Positions 1 through 9,087 of a DNA stretch of 64,000 bases are shown piece by piece. The position numbers and the translations under genes are program-made. The notes beneath the pieces are model-generated. The model did not search any database, was not told where the DNA came from, and saw only the letters and a program-made list of their open reading frames with translations. The stretch spans positions 1-64,000 of the forward strand of contig NZ_PYOG01000007.1 in NCBI RefSeq assembly GCF_003026815.1, read 5' to 3'. Source of the stretch: Photobacterium damselae. GTDB lineage: Bacteria; Pseudomonadota; Gammaproteobacteria; Enterobacterales; Vibrionaceae. Each line of letters starts with the position of its first letter. Positions within the stretch are counted from its first letter, which is position 1.

Positions 1-82
1 AAATAATACAAAAACCAAAAAGGAATATAAAATAAGTGTGTAATTTAGCGATTAATTCCAAATTAGAATTAAGTAAAAGTCA

Positions 83-95
83 TGATAATTATCGA
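83..95. promoter_or_regulatory. Possible Fur-like operator upstream of the TonB receptor
   Basis: TGATAATTATCGA contains the 10-bp palindrome GATAATTATC, which resembles the GATAAT hexamers of Fur boxes. It lies about 65 bases before the receptor start. Iron control would suit a TonB-dependent receptor, but the match is short and the flanking DNA is AT-rich. Confidence 0.25.
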
Positions 96-161
96 TTAAA
101 AAACAGAAAATATATTCTTTGATAAACTGTATCTGTTTTCTTTTAATAATAATTAATCGCC

Positions 162-2216
162 ATGTTACGTTATCATTTATATCCAATTTCGTTACTCTTT
201 ATCTCTGCGACCGCAACCTCTTCTGAACTTGAAGACTTATTAGCAATGACCTTAACCAACCTAAGTGAACAAACGGTCACGGTAACTTCTGCTGCAAAAA
301 AAGAACAAGACTTAACCGATGTACCCGCCGCCATGTATGTGATTACTAACGATCAAATCCGCCGTAGTGGAGCTCGTTCAGTACCAGAAGCTCTTGCATT
401 AGCGCCTGGTGTCCAAGTAACTAAGATCAGTGAATTCAATTGGCAAGTCTCTTTACGAGGACTCAATGAAGTCTTATTTAATAAACTGCTTGTTATGGTT
501 GATGGCCGAAGTGTTTTTAGCCCTCTGATGTCTGGAACCTTCTGGAATACGATTGATACATTACTGGAAGATATTGATCGTATTGAGGTTCTTCGAGGAA
601 CAGCAGGCACCATGTGGGGAGGAAATGCCGCCAATGGTGTGATTAATATTATTACTAAAAATAGCCGGGAAACACTGGGCCATTATGGTGAACTGGCAAC
701 GGGCGAATATCACTACCAGCAAGCAGACTACCGCTACGGTTTTTTAATCAATGACCACACAACAGCAAGGTTTTCCGTAAAAGGATTAAAATCTGATTAT
801 TACACAATAAATGAGGATGAATGGCACAGCTATCAAGGTAACTTTCGCTTAGATTATGTTAATGATGAGCACACTCTCAGTCTTCATGGCGGCGGTTATC
901 ATAATAAATCTAAGCATAAGTGGTACACCTATACTTTTGCCGATCAAATCTATTTAAATATCATTGATTTTAATGATTATTCTCGCGGTGGTTATATCAA
1001 TGTCGATTATCTACATCAAGACGATGGCCAGCAAATTGAAGGTCAGGTTTGGGCCAGTACAAACTCAAAGGTTGAGCCCTCATCACAAGGAACCTATCAA
1101 ACAATCGATGGTAATATCTTATTAAGACAACAAATTAAAAATAATCATGAACTCACTGTTGGCGGTGGAATTCGCTTCACCCATTTATCTGTAGCGGGTG
1201 TTCCTGATGATATGTTTACTCATCAATACCCTATCTATCGCTACAGTTATGATCAAACTCAACACGAAGTAATTTATAATGCCTTATTGCAAAGTGAGTG
1301 GCTGTTTACCCCAAATATCATTGGGACTCTAGGCGTTAAAGTTGAGCACTTCACTCGCAATGACTCTACAGAAATACAACCTCAAGCGCGTATTCTCTAT
1401 AAACCCAAACCCGAGCATCAAATTTGGAGCGGCATTGGTCGAGCCGTTGTAACTCCATCTATGGTTGATTTGGCCTCGCATGATTATCGTTATGTTGCGG
1501 TAGGTACCAGCAATGGCTATTTCCCGGGTATTTTATTTACTCAACCTGATCCCAATATGGAGAATGAGTCTGTGATTACTTGGGATGTTGGGTATCGCTT
1601 TAACCGTCTAGATTTTACATTTGATAGTACCCTCTTTTACAGCCAATACGATAATGTTCGAATGCTAAGAGATATCAATTGGCACTGTATCTATGGTCAA
1701 TGTGAAGACGGAACCACTCAACCTAATTATGCGTTTGTTGGGTCTCAACAATACTCGGATGCACTTGAACTATCGACCTATGGCATTGAGCTTTATTCAA
1801 GTTGGCAAGCTCTTCCTAACTTTACAATAAATGGGAGTTATAGCTTTATTGAAACCGATGCATCATGCACAGGATCTAATAGTTGTATTCGTGATGATGT
1901 TGGGGGCTACCGATTAGTTTATGAAAACCAACCGAATCATTATTTATCCTTACAAACCTTATGGGATATTAATGACTCATGGCAGTTGGATTTGTGGCTA
2001 AAACACAGAGGTTCAGTCTCATCTCCGAATCAAGCCTCTCGCTCACCAGACCTGACCACTATAGATTTACGGTTAGCGTGGCAGAAAAAACCATCATGGC
2101 CAAGAGTTGAGTTTATCGTTGATAGCTTAGGCAGCTCTTCATACTCAGATGCGTCTGACTCAAGTCCTTTTATCGAAGAATCTGCATTTGTCCGTTTATC
2201 TTGGAATCAACTTTAA
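162..2216 (+). CDS. TonB-dependent outer membrane receptor
   Basis: A 684-residue outer membrane receptor. A short hydrophobic N-terminus (about 1-20) is a weak signal peptide. A TonB-box-like stretch (QTVTVTSA) lies near residues 37-44, and a plug domain follows at about 50-170 with the family features RRSGA, PGVQV, LVMVDGRSVF, RIEVLRG and NGVINIITK. The rest is a beta-barrel ending in an aromatic-rich terminal strand. The ligand cannot be read from sequence. The class with this plug is often encoded beside YfiR/DUF4154 proteins and diguanylate cyclases, as here: the next two genes follow with an 8-base gap and then a 1-base overlap. This suggests that the receptor takes part in signalling, or imports a signal, rather than acting only in iron uptake. 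No strong Shine-Dalgarno precedes the ATG. Confidence 0.9.
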   Translation: MLRYHLYPISLLFISATATSSELEDLLAMTLTNLSEQTVTVTSAAKKEQDLTDVPAAMYVITNDQIRRSGARSVPEALALAPGVQVTKISEFNWQVSLRGLNEVLFNKLLVMVDGRSVFSPLMSGTFWNTIDTLLEDIDRIEVLRGTAGTMWGGNAANGVINIITKNSRETLGHYGELATGEYHYQQADYRYGFLINDHTTARFSVKGLKSDYYTINEDEWHSYQGNFRLDYVNDEHTLSLHGGGYHNKSKHKWYTYTFADQIYLNIIDFNDYSRGGYINVDYLHQDDGQQIEGQVWASTNSKVEPSSQGTYQTIDGNILLRQQIKNNHELTVGGGIRFTHLSVAGVPDDMFTHQYPIYRYSYDQTQHEVIYNALLQSEWLFTPNIIGTLGVKVEHFTRNDSTEIQPQARILYKPKPEHQIWSGIGRAVVTPSMVDLASHDYRYVAVGTSNGYFPGILFTQPDPNMENESVITWDVGYRFNRLDFTFDSTLFYSQYDNVRMLRDINWHCIYGQCEDGTTQPNYAFVGSQQYSDALELSTYGIELYSSWQALPNFTINGSYSFIETDASCTGSNSCIRDDVGGYRLVYENQPNHYLSLQTLWDINDSWQLDLWLKHRGSVSSPNQASRSPDLTTIDLRLAWQKKPSWPRVEFIVDSLGSSSYSDASDSSPFIEESAFVRLSWNQL

Positions 2217-2224
2217 GAGGTTTC

Positions 2225-2830
2225 ATGCAAAATCTTAGACTTGATAAAATAGTCTTAAAAAAGCAAACATTACGTCAAATTCTTGCTGATTTTAAAACTT
2301 ACATCCGTCTAAGTGCCCGTTTGCTACTGGTAGGTTGTATCAGTAGCATTGGGTTGGTTCAAGCAAACACAATGCAAGTGGCCGATTTTAAACTCTCTGC
2401 GGTTTATATCTATCGCTTCGGCCAATTCATTCAATGGTCATCTCAGCCCTCATCATTGGTTTACTGCTCTCTTGGCACTGATAGTGTTGCTAAAACATTA
2501 AGTCAGCTAATTAACAGTAATGATCACCATACTTTTATCTCTTTAGCTCATATAAACCAAATAGAACAGTGCCATATTGTTTATATTTCACCGCAAAAAG
2601 AATCTGAAATTACTCAAGTTCCTATTAAGCCTCAAATATTAACGGTTGGAATTGGCACCTCTTTTTTAAGAAAAGGCGGCATGATAACGCTTCAGTCAAT
2701 TAATCAAAAAGTTCGTCCAATTATTGGCTTAGAGCATGTTAGCCAAAGTGGAATACAAATTAGCTCTAAATTATTACAAATTGCTCTACTTTATCCGCAA
2801 GATATTATTGAAATGAGTGAGGAGGACTAA
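2225..2830 (+). CDS. YfiR-like (DUF4154) periplasmic protein
   Basis: A 201-residue secreted protein. I chose the ATG at 2225 because AAGAGG lies just upstream; an in-frame ATG at 2201 lies inside the receptor gene. A basic N-terminal region precedes a hydrophobic segment (about residues 32-49), then the mature start with the family pattern KLSAVYIYRFGQFIQWS. Two cysteine-containing stretches (VYCSLG, QCHIVYIS) fit the DUF4154 fold, as does the final SSKLLQIA. In Pseudomonas, YfiR is a periplasmic repressor that binds the sensor region of the diguanylate cyclase YfiN. Here the next gene, overlapping by one base, is a membrane diguanylate cyclase, so the same relation is likely. That partnership is inferred from context. 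Confidence 0.8.
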   Translation: MQNLRLDKIVLKKQTLRQILADFKTYIRLSARLLLVGCISSIGLVQANTMQVADFKLSAVYIYRFGQFIQWSSQPSSLVYCSLGTDSVAKTLSQLINSNDHHTFISLAHINQIEQCHIVYISPQKESEITQVPIKPQILTVGIGTSFLRKGGMITLQSINQKVRPIIGLEHVSQSGIQISSKLLQIALLYPQDIIEMSEED

Positions 2831-4860
2831 TGAAACTATTATGGCCTTCATCACTTTCTCTTAGCCAGCGTTTGTTTTTACCCATGCTGAGCTTTGTCGT
2901 GATTCTATTTATCGTATTCCAAACTATCAGTTATTATAAATATGTTGGTAACGCGGAAAAAAATCTGCTAAATCGAGTTACTATTCTGGCAACAGGGATT
3001 GGCACAAATCTAACAGCAGCCATCCAATTTGATGACGAGCTGGCAGGAGCTGAAATCTTATCGGCTTTCAAAGCAGATCCAAGCATCACATCTGTTGAGG
3101 TTGTACTACCAAATAAACCCTATCCTTTTGCCTCATTTCAGCAAACAAACAGTACAGTGTCAGAGAAATTATCAGACAATGACTGGCAACAAATACAAAC
3201 TTATACTGTTAATCATCACTCTCTTTATTTGGTGTTACCAATTCAATTAGAGCAACAAACGATTGCTCATATGCGTCTAACGGTATCGCTCTCAGACATG
3301 GTCGCAATGCAATATTATCAAATAAAGATCAGTGGCTGGATGCTATTGTCCCTTATTGTGGTCAGTTCATTACTGCTGCTTCGTCTACAACGTTGGGTGA
3401 CACAGCCTATTAGTTCTTTACATTCAGCAATGCTAAATATTATTAATAATGACCAAAATCAACAGGTTGAAATTACATCATTACACCAAGATGAGGTGGG
3501 AAAACTGGTGTCATGTTTCAATACTATGATAGATAAACTCAACCAGCGAGAAGAACAAATACACAATTCACTCACCCAATTAAATAATGAAAAAGCTTTT
3601 GCAAATAATGTTATTGCCTCAGTTCAACACGCATTAATCGTTACTGATCTCAATGGTATTATCATACTTGCAAACAACAGTTGCTCTAAAGTATTTGGAC
3701 TGACTCCCAATCAATTACTGCAAAGACCGATTATCTCAATCATAAAACCATTAGAACCGCTTGTATTTAATAACGCGTTACATGCAGCACTAAAAGGACA
3801 GCAACATTTTAAGGGTGAAGCCATTCGCTCTGCAGGTAATACAGCTCTATCTATGTACCATATTGTGAGTCACCCTCTACCGCATAAGCAGCAAATTCTC
3901 TTTTCAATTGAAGATATTACCGAAAAGAGCCAAGCCGAAGCAAATCAGAGAATGGCCGCACAAATTTTTGAAAATAGCCAAGATGCCATCCTTTTACTCG
4001 ATGGTTCAGGGCATATTATTTTGGTCAATCCAGCTCTCTGCCGCTTATTTGGAGTAGATGAACATCAAATTTTAAAGAGACATTATCACTGTTTGCTAAC
4101 TAACTCTGATTATCACCAACTCAAGCGATCTATTCGGGAAGCGTTACTGTTCACTCAACAGTGGCAAGGTGAAGGCTGTATTTACAACCAAAAAACAAAG
4201 ACAAAGATCCCTCTGTTTCTTAAAATTAACAAGATAATAGATAAAGACAGTCAAGAAACTCACATCTCTGTCGTCGCCTCTGATCTTAGCTCAGCAAAAG
4301 AGGTTCAACGACTTGCTCAAATTGCACATCACGATGCGTTGACCCACTTACCTAATAGGCATCATTTACACCAACATCTAAGTCAATTATTAACCGCACC
4401 AAGAGAGCATAACGTTGCGGTGTTGTTTATTGACTTAGACGGCTTTAAAAACGTAAATGATATTTATGGACATAATATCGGCGATAAAGCCCTAAAAATA
4501 GTCGCAAAGAAACTATTATTGAGCACCCGACAAAATGATCTGGTTGCTCGTCTAGCTGGTGATGAATTTATTGTTGTTTTAAACCAAGTGACAAATAAGA
4601 CGTTAATTGAGCAAATATGCAATCGAATTTTAAACGCATTATCAACTCCAATGAATATCCACTCTTATCATGTTGAGATTGGGGCGAGTATCGGTTTTTA
4701 TACCATTCCACCCAATGAGACCACAAATATTGATGATATTTTAAGCTTTGCTGATATTGCGATGTATCAATCAAAAATAGCAGGGAAAGGACGCTTTACT
4801 GAATATCGTAAAGACTTATTTACCCAAGTTACGTCAAAATATGAGACGGAACATGAATAA
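2830..4860 (+). CDS. Membrane diguanylate cyclase with HAMP, two PAS and GGDEF domains
   Basis: A 676-residue inner membrane protein. TM1 is at about 15-36, a CHASE8-like periplasmic domain at about 40-160, TM2 at about 168-186, HAMP at about 187-240, PAS1 at about 255-370, PAS2 at about 378-490 and the GGDEF domain at about 500-660. The active-site loop is AGDEF (576-580), with Ala for the first Gly. An RxxD inhibitory site (RQND, 567-570) sits at the usual distance, so product feedback is expected. There is no EAL domain; the protein ends just after the cyclase domain. ATG overlaps the stop of the YfiR-like gene by one base (TAATG), so translation is probably coupled. It should make c-di-GMP in response to periplasmic state, restrained by the YfiR-like protein. 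Confidence 0.88.
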   Translation: MKLLWPSSLSLSQRLFLPMLSFVVILFIVFQTISYYKYVGNAEKNLLNRVTILATGIGTNLTAAIQFDDELAGAEILSAFKADPSITSVEVVLPNKPYPFASFQQTNSTVSEKLSDNDWQQIQTYTVNHHSLYLVLPIQLEQQTIAHMRLTVSLSDMVAMQYYQIKISGWMLLSLIVVSSLLLLRLQRWVTQPISSLHSAMLNIINNDQNQQVEITSLHQDEVGKLVSCFNTMIDKLNQREEQIHNSLTQLNNEKAFANNVIASVQHALIVTDLNGIIILANNSCSKVFGLTPNQLLQRPIISIIKPLEPLVFNNALHAALKGQQHFKGEAIRSAGNTALSMYHIVSHPLPHKQQILFSIEDITEKSQAEANQRMAAQIFENSQDAILLLDGSGHIILVNPALCRLFGVDEHQILKRHYHCLLTNSDYHQLKRSIREALLFTQQWQGEGCIYNQKTKTKIPLFLKINKIIDKDSQETHISVVASDLSSAKEVQRLAQIAHHDALTHLPNRHHLHQHLSQLLTAPREHNVAVLFIDLDGFKNVNDIYGHNIGDKALKIVAKKLLLSTRQNDLVARLAGDEFIVVLNQVTNKTLIEQICNRILNALSTPMNIHSYHVEIGASIGFYTIPPNETTNIDDILSFADIAMYQSKIAGKGRFTEYRKDLFTQVTSKYETEHE

Positions 4861-4863
4861 ATT

Positions 4864-4903
4864 AATCCCTAAAAATAATACGTTATTCTTAGGGATTGAA
4901 ATT
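4864..4903 (+). terminator. Rho-independent terminator after the diguanylate cyclase
   Basis: The inverted repeat AATCCCTAA...TTAGGGATT (arms 4864-4872 and 4889-4897) is followed by an AT-rich tract. It lies between convergent genes and could serve both. Confidence 0.65.
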
Positions 4904-4907
4904 TTTA

Positions 4908-5384
4908 TTATTTAGCGCGGAGACCTTGTAGATAAGTACCGTTTGATTTAAACCACAGCACCTGCTCTTGTTTACGACCAATCAACATTGGACCGTCATC
5001 AAAAAAGAGAAAGTTCTTCCAGTTACGTTTAAAAACGCTCCATTTGGTTTCAATAACGTTATATTTTTCATAACAGAAGAAAACGGTCGTATTATCTTCC
5101 CATTGAATAGAATCTAATAGGCCGTCAGGAAGAATATTTTCATCTTCATCCCACGCAGTCTGCCAATCCTTTGCCTCAGACCAGATATTTTTATCAAACG
5201 CCCAATCGCCTTGCTCAAAATGATCCGCATCGGCACTTTGTGAACTGATAAATTCACGCCAGATTTGTGCAGAGCGAGCTTGTGTTAACGGCTTAATTTG
5301 AGCTAAATCCGTCTCCGCTACAGGCATCGATGCATGAGTAAAAATCCACTTGCGCGAGTAATTGTCGAGTTCGATATAATTCAT
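4908..5384 (-). CDS. DUF2947 family protein
   Basis: A 158-residue soluble, acidic, tryptophan-rich protein with no signal peptide and no known catalytic motif. It resembles the DUF2947 family of Vibrionaceae and relatives (opening MNYIELDNYSRKWIFTH, then AQIKPLTQARSAQIW). The start is supported by AGGA seven bases upstream. Function is unknown. It lies downstream of a 70-residue protein gene on the same strand (90-base gap) and converges with the diguanylate cyclase gene. Confidence 0.7.
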   Translation of the reverse strand: MNYIELDNYSRKWIFTHASMPVAETDLAQIKPLTQARSAQIWREFISSQSADADHFEQGDWAFDKNIWSEAKDWQTAWDEDENILPDGLLDSIQWEDNTTVFFCYEKYNVIETKWSVFKRNWKNFLFFDDGPMLIGRKQEQVLWFKSNGTYLQGLRAK

Positions 5385-5473
5385 TCGTTGTCCTACTACT
5401 TAATTGACAGCAAAATGTACCGTACTCAAGCTATAGATACCAGTACCAAGTGGACTTTACAGCGATTATTTAG

Positions 5474-5686
5474 TTACTTGTTTAGATCCCACATATTACT
5501 GACCCAACCGCCAGCATGTTCATCATAGTGGTTACCATTAAACATGGGAGGAGCTTTCTCTGGTTTGGATTGATTAAGAAGGTGAGAGATGTGAGTTGCC
5601 ATAGGATCACCACTTTCCAGTAGTTGATGTCTCTGTGCGACTTCTTTGATGATTTGTAGGCGATATGATGACTTCATTTTTTTCAT
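5474..5686 (-). CDS. Small hypothetical protein, 70 residues
   Basis: A short soluble protein, basic at the N-terminus, ending GGWVSNMWDLNK. A strong Shine-Dalgarno (AAGGAGGA on the minus strand, about 5694-5701) sits seven bases before the ATG, which makes a real gene likely. I recognise no family. The DUF2947 gene follows 90 bases downstream on the same strand. Confidence 0.6.
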   Translation of the reverse strand: MKKMKSSYRLQIIKEVAQRHQLLESGDPMATHISHLLNQSKPEKAPPMFNGNHYDEHAGGWVSNMWDLNK

Positions 5687-5701
5687 AACCCAATCCTCCT
5701 T

Positions 5702-6120
5702 CTCTGTTATTCAATTACATTGAGCAATACCCTTGAAATCAGTAGAGCCAAATAACAATAGAACTTGTTTAAAAAATCGTCAAATCACATTCATCATACT
5801 GAAATATCTGCATGATATTTGCCATGTGGTTATTTTTATATAAAACAATGGGATAAGTTATTATTTAAAACGATATCATCAGATAAGAAATTAAAGCATT
5901 AAATAACCATCTGATATATAAAATATATTTATAACAATTATTTTTATGAATTTTTTATGACAAATTCATAAATATCATTAAATAGTGACTAAATATCTTA
6001 ATTTTGAGCTTTTTACATCAACAAATGGATTAAAAATAAGTAGAATACTTCCCTTAACTAAAATAAAAGGGATGGTTTGCCTTAACCCAATTTCCCGAAC
6101 AAACAAAAACAGACTACGAT
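5702..6120. other. AT-rich intergenic region, about 420 bases
   Basis: This lies between divergent genes and must hold both promoters. It is very AT-rich with several A/T runs. I could not place a convincing -35/-10 pair, FadR site or structured RNA in it. Confidence 0.5.
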
Positions 6121-7668
6121 ATGTATAATCTTGCAACAAATTTAGAACGTAACGCGAAATTTCGCCCTCACAATACTGCGCTTATTCTTCAAGATGAGAA
6201 AATTACTTATCATGAACTCAACATCATGGTGAATAAGGTTGCTAACCACCTCGCCAATGTAGGTGTGAAACCTGACGATAAAATTGCACTCTCTTGTCCA
6301 AATATTCCAGCATTTGTTGTTAACTATTATGCCATTCAGAAAGTAGGTGCTGTTGCTGTTCCATTAAATATTCAGCTAAAAGGATCAGAGGTTGCTTATC
6401 ATCTTAGCGATTCTGATGCCGTTGCGTTTATTTGTTACCAAGGTAATGAGGCACTTCCAAGCGGTGAGTACGGCTTTGAAGGTTTTGAACAAACCCCAAC
6501 CTGTCAGCATTTTATCTTAATCGAAAGTGATAATACGATCGGTGAAGAGAGTGATACCGTTCACTCTTACAACCGCTGGCTAAGTACCGATAAGAGCTGT
6601 TTCGATGCGGTATATCGTACAGCAGAAGATACTTGTGTGATTCTTTATACGTCTGGAACAACAGGACACGCAAAAGGTGCAGAATTAAGCCAAAGTAACA
6701 TGCTCTGTAATGCTCAAGCTTGCCAAGCATTAACCAATCAGAAAGGTACCGATGTTAGTATTGCGGTACTCCCTCTATTTCACACCTTTGGTCAGTCTTT
6801 AATCTTAAACACGACTATTCTAACCGGTAGTGCTTTGGTTTTGATCCCTCGCTTTGTACCAAAAACAGTGATGCAGCAAATGTATCAACACAAAGTGACG
6901 CATTTTGCCGGTGTCCCTACTATGTATATTGGCTTACTCGCTTTTGCTGAAAAACACGGTTCTGAATATATCGATGAAATTGCCAAAAATATGAAAGTAG
7001 CGATTTCTGGTGGCGCTTCAATGCCTGTCGAAATTATCCGTCGTTTTGAAGAAAAATTGAATGTACCCGTTATCGAAGGCTATGGTCTGTCAGAATCGTC
7101 TCCTGTTGCCGCTTTTAACCTACTGGAATATGAACGTAAACCTGGCAGTATTGGTCAACCACTGCCAGGCGTTACCATGAAAGCTGTCGATAAAGATGGT
7201 AACGAAGTAGCACAAGGCCAAGAAGGTGAATTATTAATCCGCGGTCATAACGTTATGAAGGGCTATTATAAAAAGCCAGAAGAAACGGCTAAAACTGTAG
7301 TTGATGGTTGGCTACACACAGGTGATATTGTACGTTTTGATGAAGATGGTTATGTTTACGTTGTTGATCGCCTAAAAGAAGTGATTATTCGTGGTGGCTA
7401 CAATATTTATCCTCGTGATATTGAAGAAACCTTTATGACCCACCCAGCGGTACATCAAATTGCGGTTATTGGTATCCCTCATAAATCTTTTGGTGAAGAA
7501 GCTAAGGCCTTTATTATGCTAAAAGAAGATGCTCAGATAAGCGAAAAAGAGCTTATTAACTGGGGTAAAGAGCGTTTAGCTGATTACAAATACCCTCGTC
7601 ATATTGAGTTGGTTACTAGCTATCCGATGACGGCAACAGGTAAGATCTTAAAACGCCTATTAAAATAA
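6121..7668 (+). CDS. AMP-forming fatty acyl-CoA ligase (FadD-like)
   Basis: A 515-residue member of the adenylate-forming (ANL) superfamily. The phosphate-binding loop YTSGTTGHAKGAE is at about 176-188. Further motifs are the aromatic-substrate region EGYGLSESSP, the adenine-binding HTGDIVRFDEDGY and the C-terminal hinge/lysine region (DRLKEVIIRGGYNIYPRDIEE, then TATGKILKR with the catalytic Lys). The length fits soluble medium/long-chain or dicarboxylate acyl-CoA ligases, shorter than E. coli FadD. It probably activates a carboxylic acid to its CoA thioester at the expense of ATP. The exact chain length is not readable. It is a single-gene unit with its own terminator. No clear Shine-Dalgarno precedes the ATG. 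Confidence 0.88.
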   Translation: MYNLATNLERNAKFRPHNTALILQDEKITYHELNIMVNKVANHLANVGVKPDDKIALSCPNIPAFVVNYYAIQKVGAVAVPLNIQLKGSEVAYHLSDSDAVAFICYQGNEALPSGEYGFEGFEQTPTCQHFILIESDNTIGEESDTVHSYNRWLSTDKSCFDAVYRTAEDTCVILYTSGTTGHAKGAELSQSNMLCNAQACQALTNQKGTDVSIAVLPLFHTFGQSLILNTTILTGSALVLIPRFVPKTVMQQMYQHKVTHFAGVPTMYIGLLAFAEKHGSEYIDEIAKNMKVAISGGASMPVEIIRRFEEKLNVPVIEGYGLSESSPVAAFNLLEYERKPGSIGQPLPGVTMKAVDKDGNEVAQGQEGELLIRGHNVMKGYYKKPEETAKTVVDGWLHTGDIVRFDEDGYVYVVDRLKEVIIRGGYNIYPRDIEETFMTHPAVHQIAVIGIPHKSFGEEAKAFIMLKEDAQISEKELINWGKERLADYKYPRHIELVTSYPMTATGKILKRLLK

Positions 7669-7710
7669 TGAGACTAAAGCAGATTTAATCTCTTAGAGCT
7701 ACAGCAATAT

Positions 7711-7749
7711 AAGCGGAGGAAATAAGATTTTCTCCGCTTTTCTTTTGTT
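7711..7749 (+). terminator. Terminator after the acyl-CoA ligase
   Basis: Perfect arms AAGCGGAG (7711-7718) and CTCCGCTT (7732-7739) are followed by TCTTTTGTTT. Confidence 0.75.
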
Positions 7750-7839
7750 TATCAAAGATCCCCCACCCGATACCCAATTTTAAGTTGCACTTACATAGCC
7801 TGACTGCTAACTTTTTATAAAAATAATGTAGGATTGTGT

Positions 7840-8592
7840 ATGAAGTTAGCCTTTTATTTTTTGTTAAGTTTATTCGTTTTACCATCCGTTGCTCATGCAT
7901 CTTCAGGGATACAAAGCACATCTGCCATTACACCTTTTAGTCAGTATCACCAATGCGATAAAAGGCTCAACTATGACGTTTATTTTCACGGCCAACGCAT
8001 CGGTAACTACAATCGGCATATTCAATGGCAAGATGCTTTTAAAGCAACCGTAACCACCACAGGAAAAGCGAACGTTTTATTAACGAAATCAACGTTAAAT
8101 ATGACATCTCATCTCTATTGGTCTGATAAAAAGCAACAATTTGTTAGCCAAGGTTATGAGCGTAAAATTAAAGGCCTATTATCTGGTAAGGTTACCGCAC
8201 AGTTTCTTCGTGATGGCGAACAATCGAAGTTGGTTGTTGATAAAACCCAATTACAGTTTGCAAGCAAAGATTTCATGCCAATTTTAGATGGTGATGCAAT
8301 TGGAGCACAAATGCGTTATTTGATCCTAAAAGGCGAGAAAAGCTTTGAGTTTAACTTTCAAGATACCGATGAAGTTAATCATTACTACTTTATCGTGAAA
8401 GGCGAAGAGATGATTAATACTCGATTTGGTAAGCTAAAAACCATTCGAGTAGAGCAGACTCGTAAAAAAGATCGAAAGCTTGTGTTATGGTTTGCGCCAT
8501 CTATTGATTATCAATTAGTGAGAGCAACCTATCATAGAAAACTCCTCGACCTTGAAGCGGTTCTCGTCAGTAAAAATTTCAGCTGTCACTAA
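7840..8592 (+). CDS. Exported DUF3108-like protein
   Basis: A 250-residue exported protein. I chose ATG 7840 (TAGGA just upstream) over an in-frame TTG six bases earlier. The signal peptide is about residues 1-20 (MKLAFYFLLSLFVLPSVAHA). The mature part looks like the all-beta DUF3108 family: YDVYFHGQRIGNYNRHIQW near the start and a late FGKLKTIRVEQTRKKDRKLVLWFAPS segment. Such proteins are periplasmic or envelope-associated with no established activity. It is transcribed alone and converges on the Zn-ribbon gene. Confidence 0.7.
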   Translation: MKLAFYFLLSLFVLPSVAHASSGIQSTSAITPFSQYHQCDKRLNYDVYFHGQRIGNYNRHIQWQDAFKATVTTTGKANVLLTKSTLNMTSHLYWSDKKQQFVSQGYERKIKGLLSGKVTAQFLRDGEQSKLVVDKTQLQFASKDFMPILDGDAIGAQMRYLILKGEKSFEFNFQDTDEVNHYYFIVKGEEMINTRFGKLKTIRVEQTRKKDRKLVLWFAPSIDYQLVRATYHRKLLDLEAVLVSKNFSCH

Positions 8593-8616
8593 CGAGTCTC
8601 CCTTCCCTGCTCTGGT

Positions 8617-8868
8617 TTATTTAGCAACGGCTTTACCACCAATAATTTTAAATGCAGGGGTTCCTCTCACTAAAGTATCGCGTGCAAAAATTGTATCGCA
8701 ATAGGGGCAAGTACACGGCGTTTTTGTATGATCTTCAACAATGCGCTCCTTAAAACATTTTACTAGAGCGCCCTTTCCACCTTTTCGATATTTAAATAAG
8801 ATCCCTCGACAACGGTTACAGATCACTTCCACTGTTCTAGTGGGACCTTTTTTATTGGGTTTTGCCAT
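8617..8868 (-). CDS. Small zinc-ribbon protein
   Basis: An 83-residue basic protein. Two cysteine knuckles, CNRC (about 17-20) and CTCPYC (about 52-57), fit a zinc ribbon, with a Lys/Arg-rich segment between them (KYRKGGKGALVKCFKER). This suggests nucleic acid or ribosome binding, but no partner is indicated. The start is supported by GGATA on the minus strand. The family is seen as a conserved hypothetical protein in Vibrionaceae. Confidence 0.65.
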   Translation of the reverse strand: MAKPNKKGPTRTVEVICNRCRGILFKYRKGGKGALVKCFKERIVEDHTKTPCTCPYCDTIFARDTLVRGTPAFKIIGGKAVAK

Positions 8869-9012
8869 GCTATATCCTATCGAGTAAAAATATCCTCTGG
8901 ATCATAGCGAGATATCATCTTAATTTCATCGTACATAAGCATAACGAAAGTCATTTACAGCAATATTGACTTAATAATAACAAGCCAAGTAAAAAAACAT
9001 CATATTATTATG

Positions 9013-9050
9013 TACATTACCATTATTATCACTATCATTATGGCAATGTA
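9013..9050. promoter_or_regulatory. Imperfect inverted repeat with Fur-like hexamers
   Basis: TACATTACCAT (9013-9023) and ATGGCAATGTA (9040-9050) form an inverted repeat with one mismatch. On the minus strand the interior reads GATAGT GATAAT AATGGT, similar to tandem GATAAT hexamers of Fur sites. It lies just before the small DUF3012 lipoprotein gene. Confidence 0.25.
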
Positions 9051-9087
9051 ATTACACAGCCTAATTGACTTTTATATAGGAATAATC

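Noticed and set aside
2201..2224. Upstream ATG of the YfiR-like gene
   Set aside because: It lies within the receptor coding region without a ribosome binding site, while ATG 2225 has AAGAGG.
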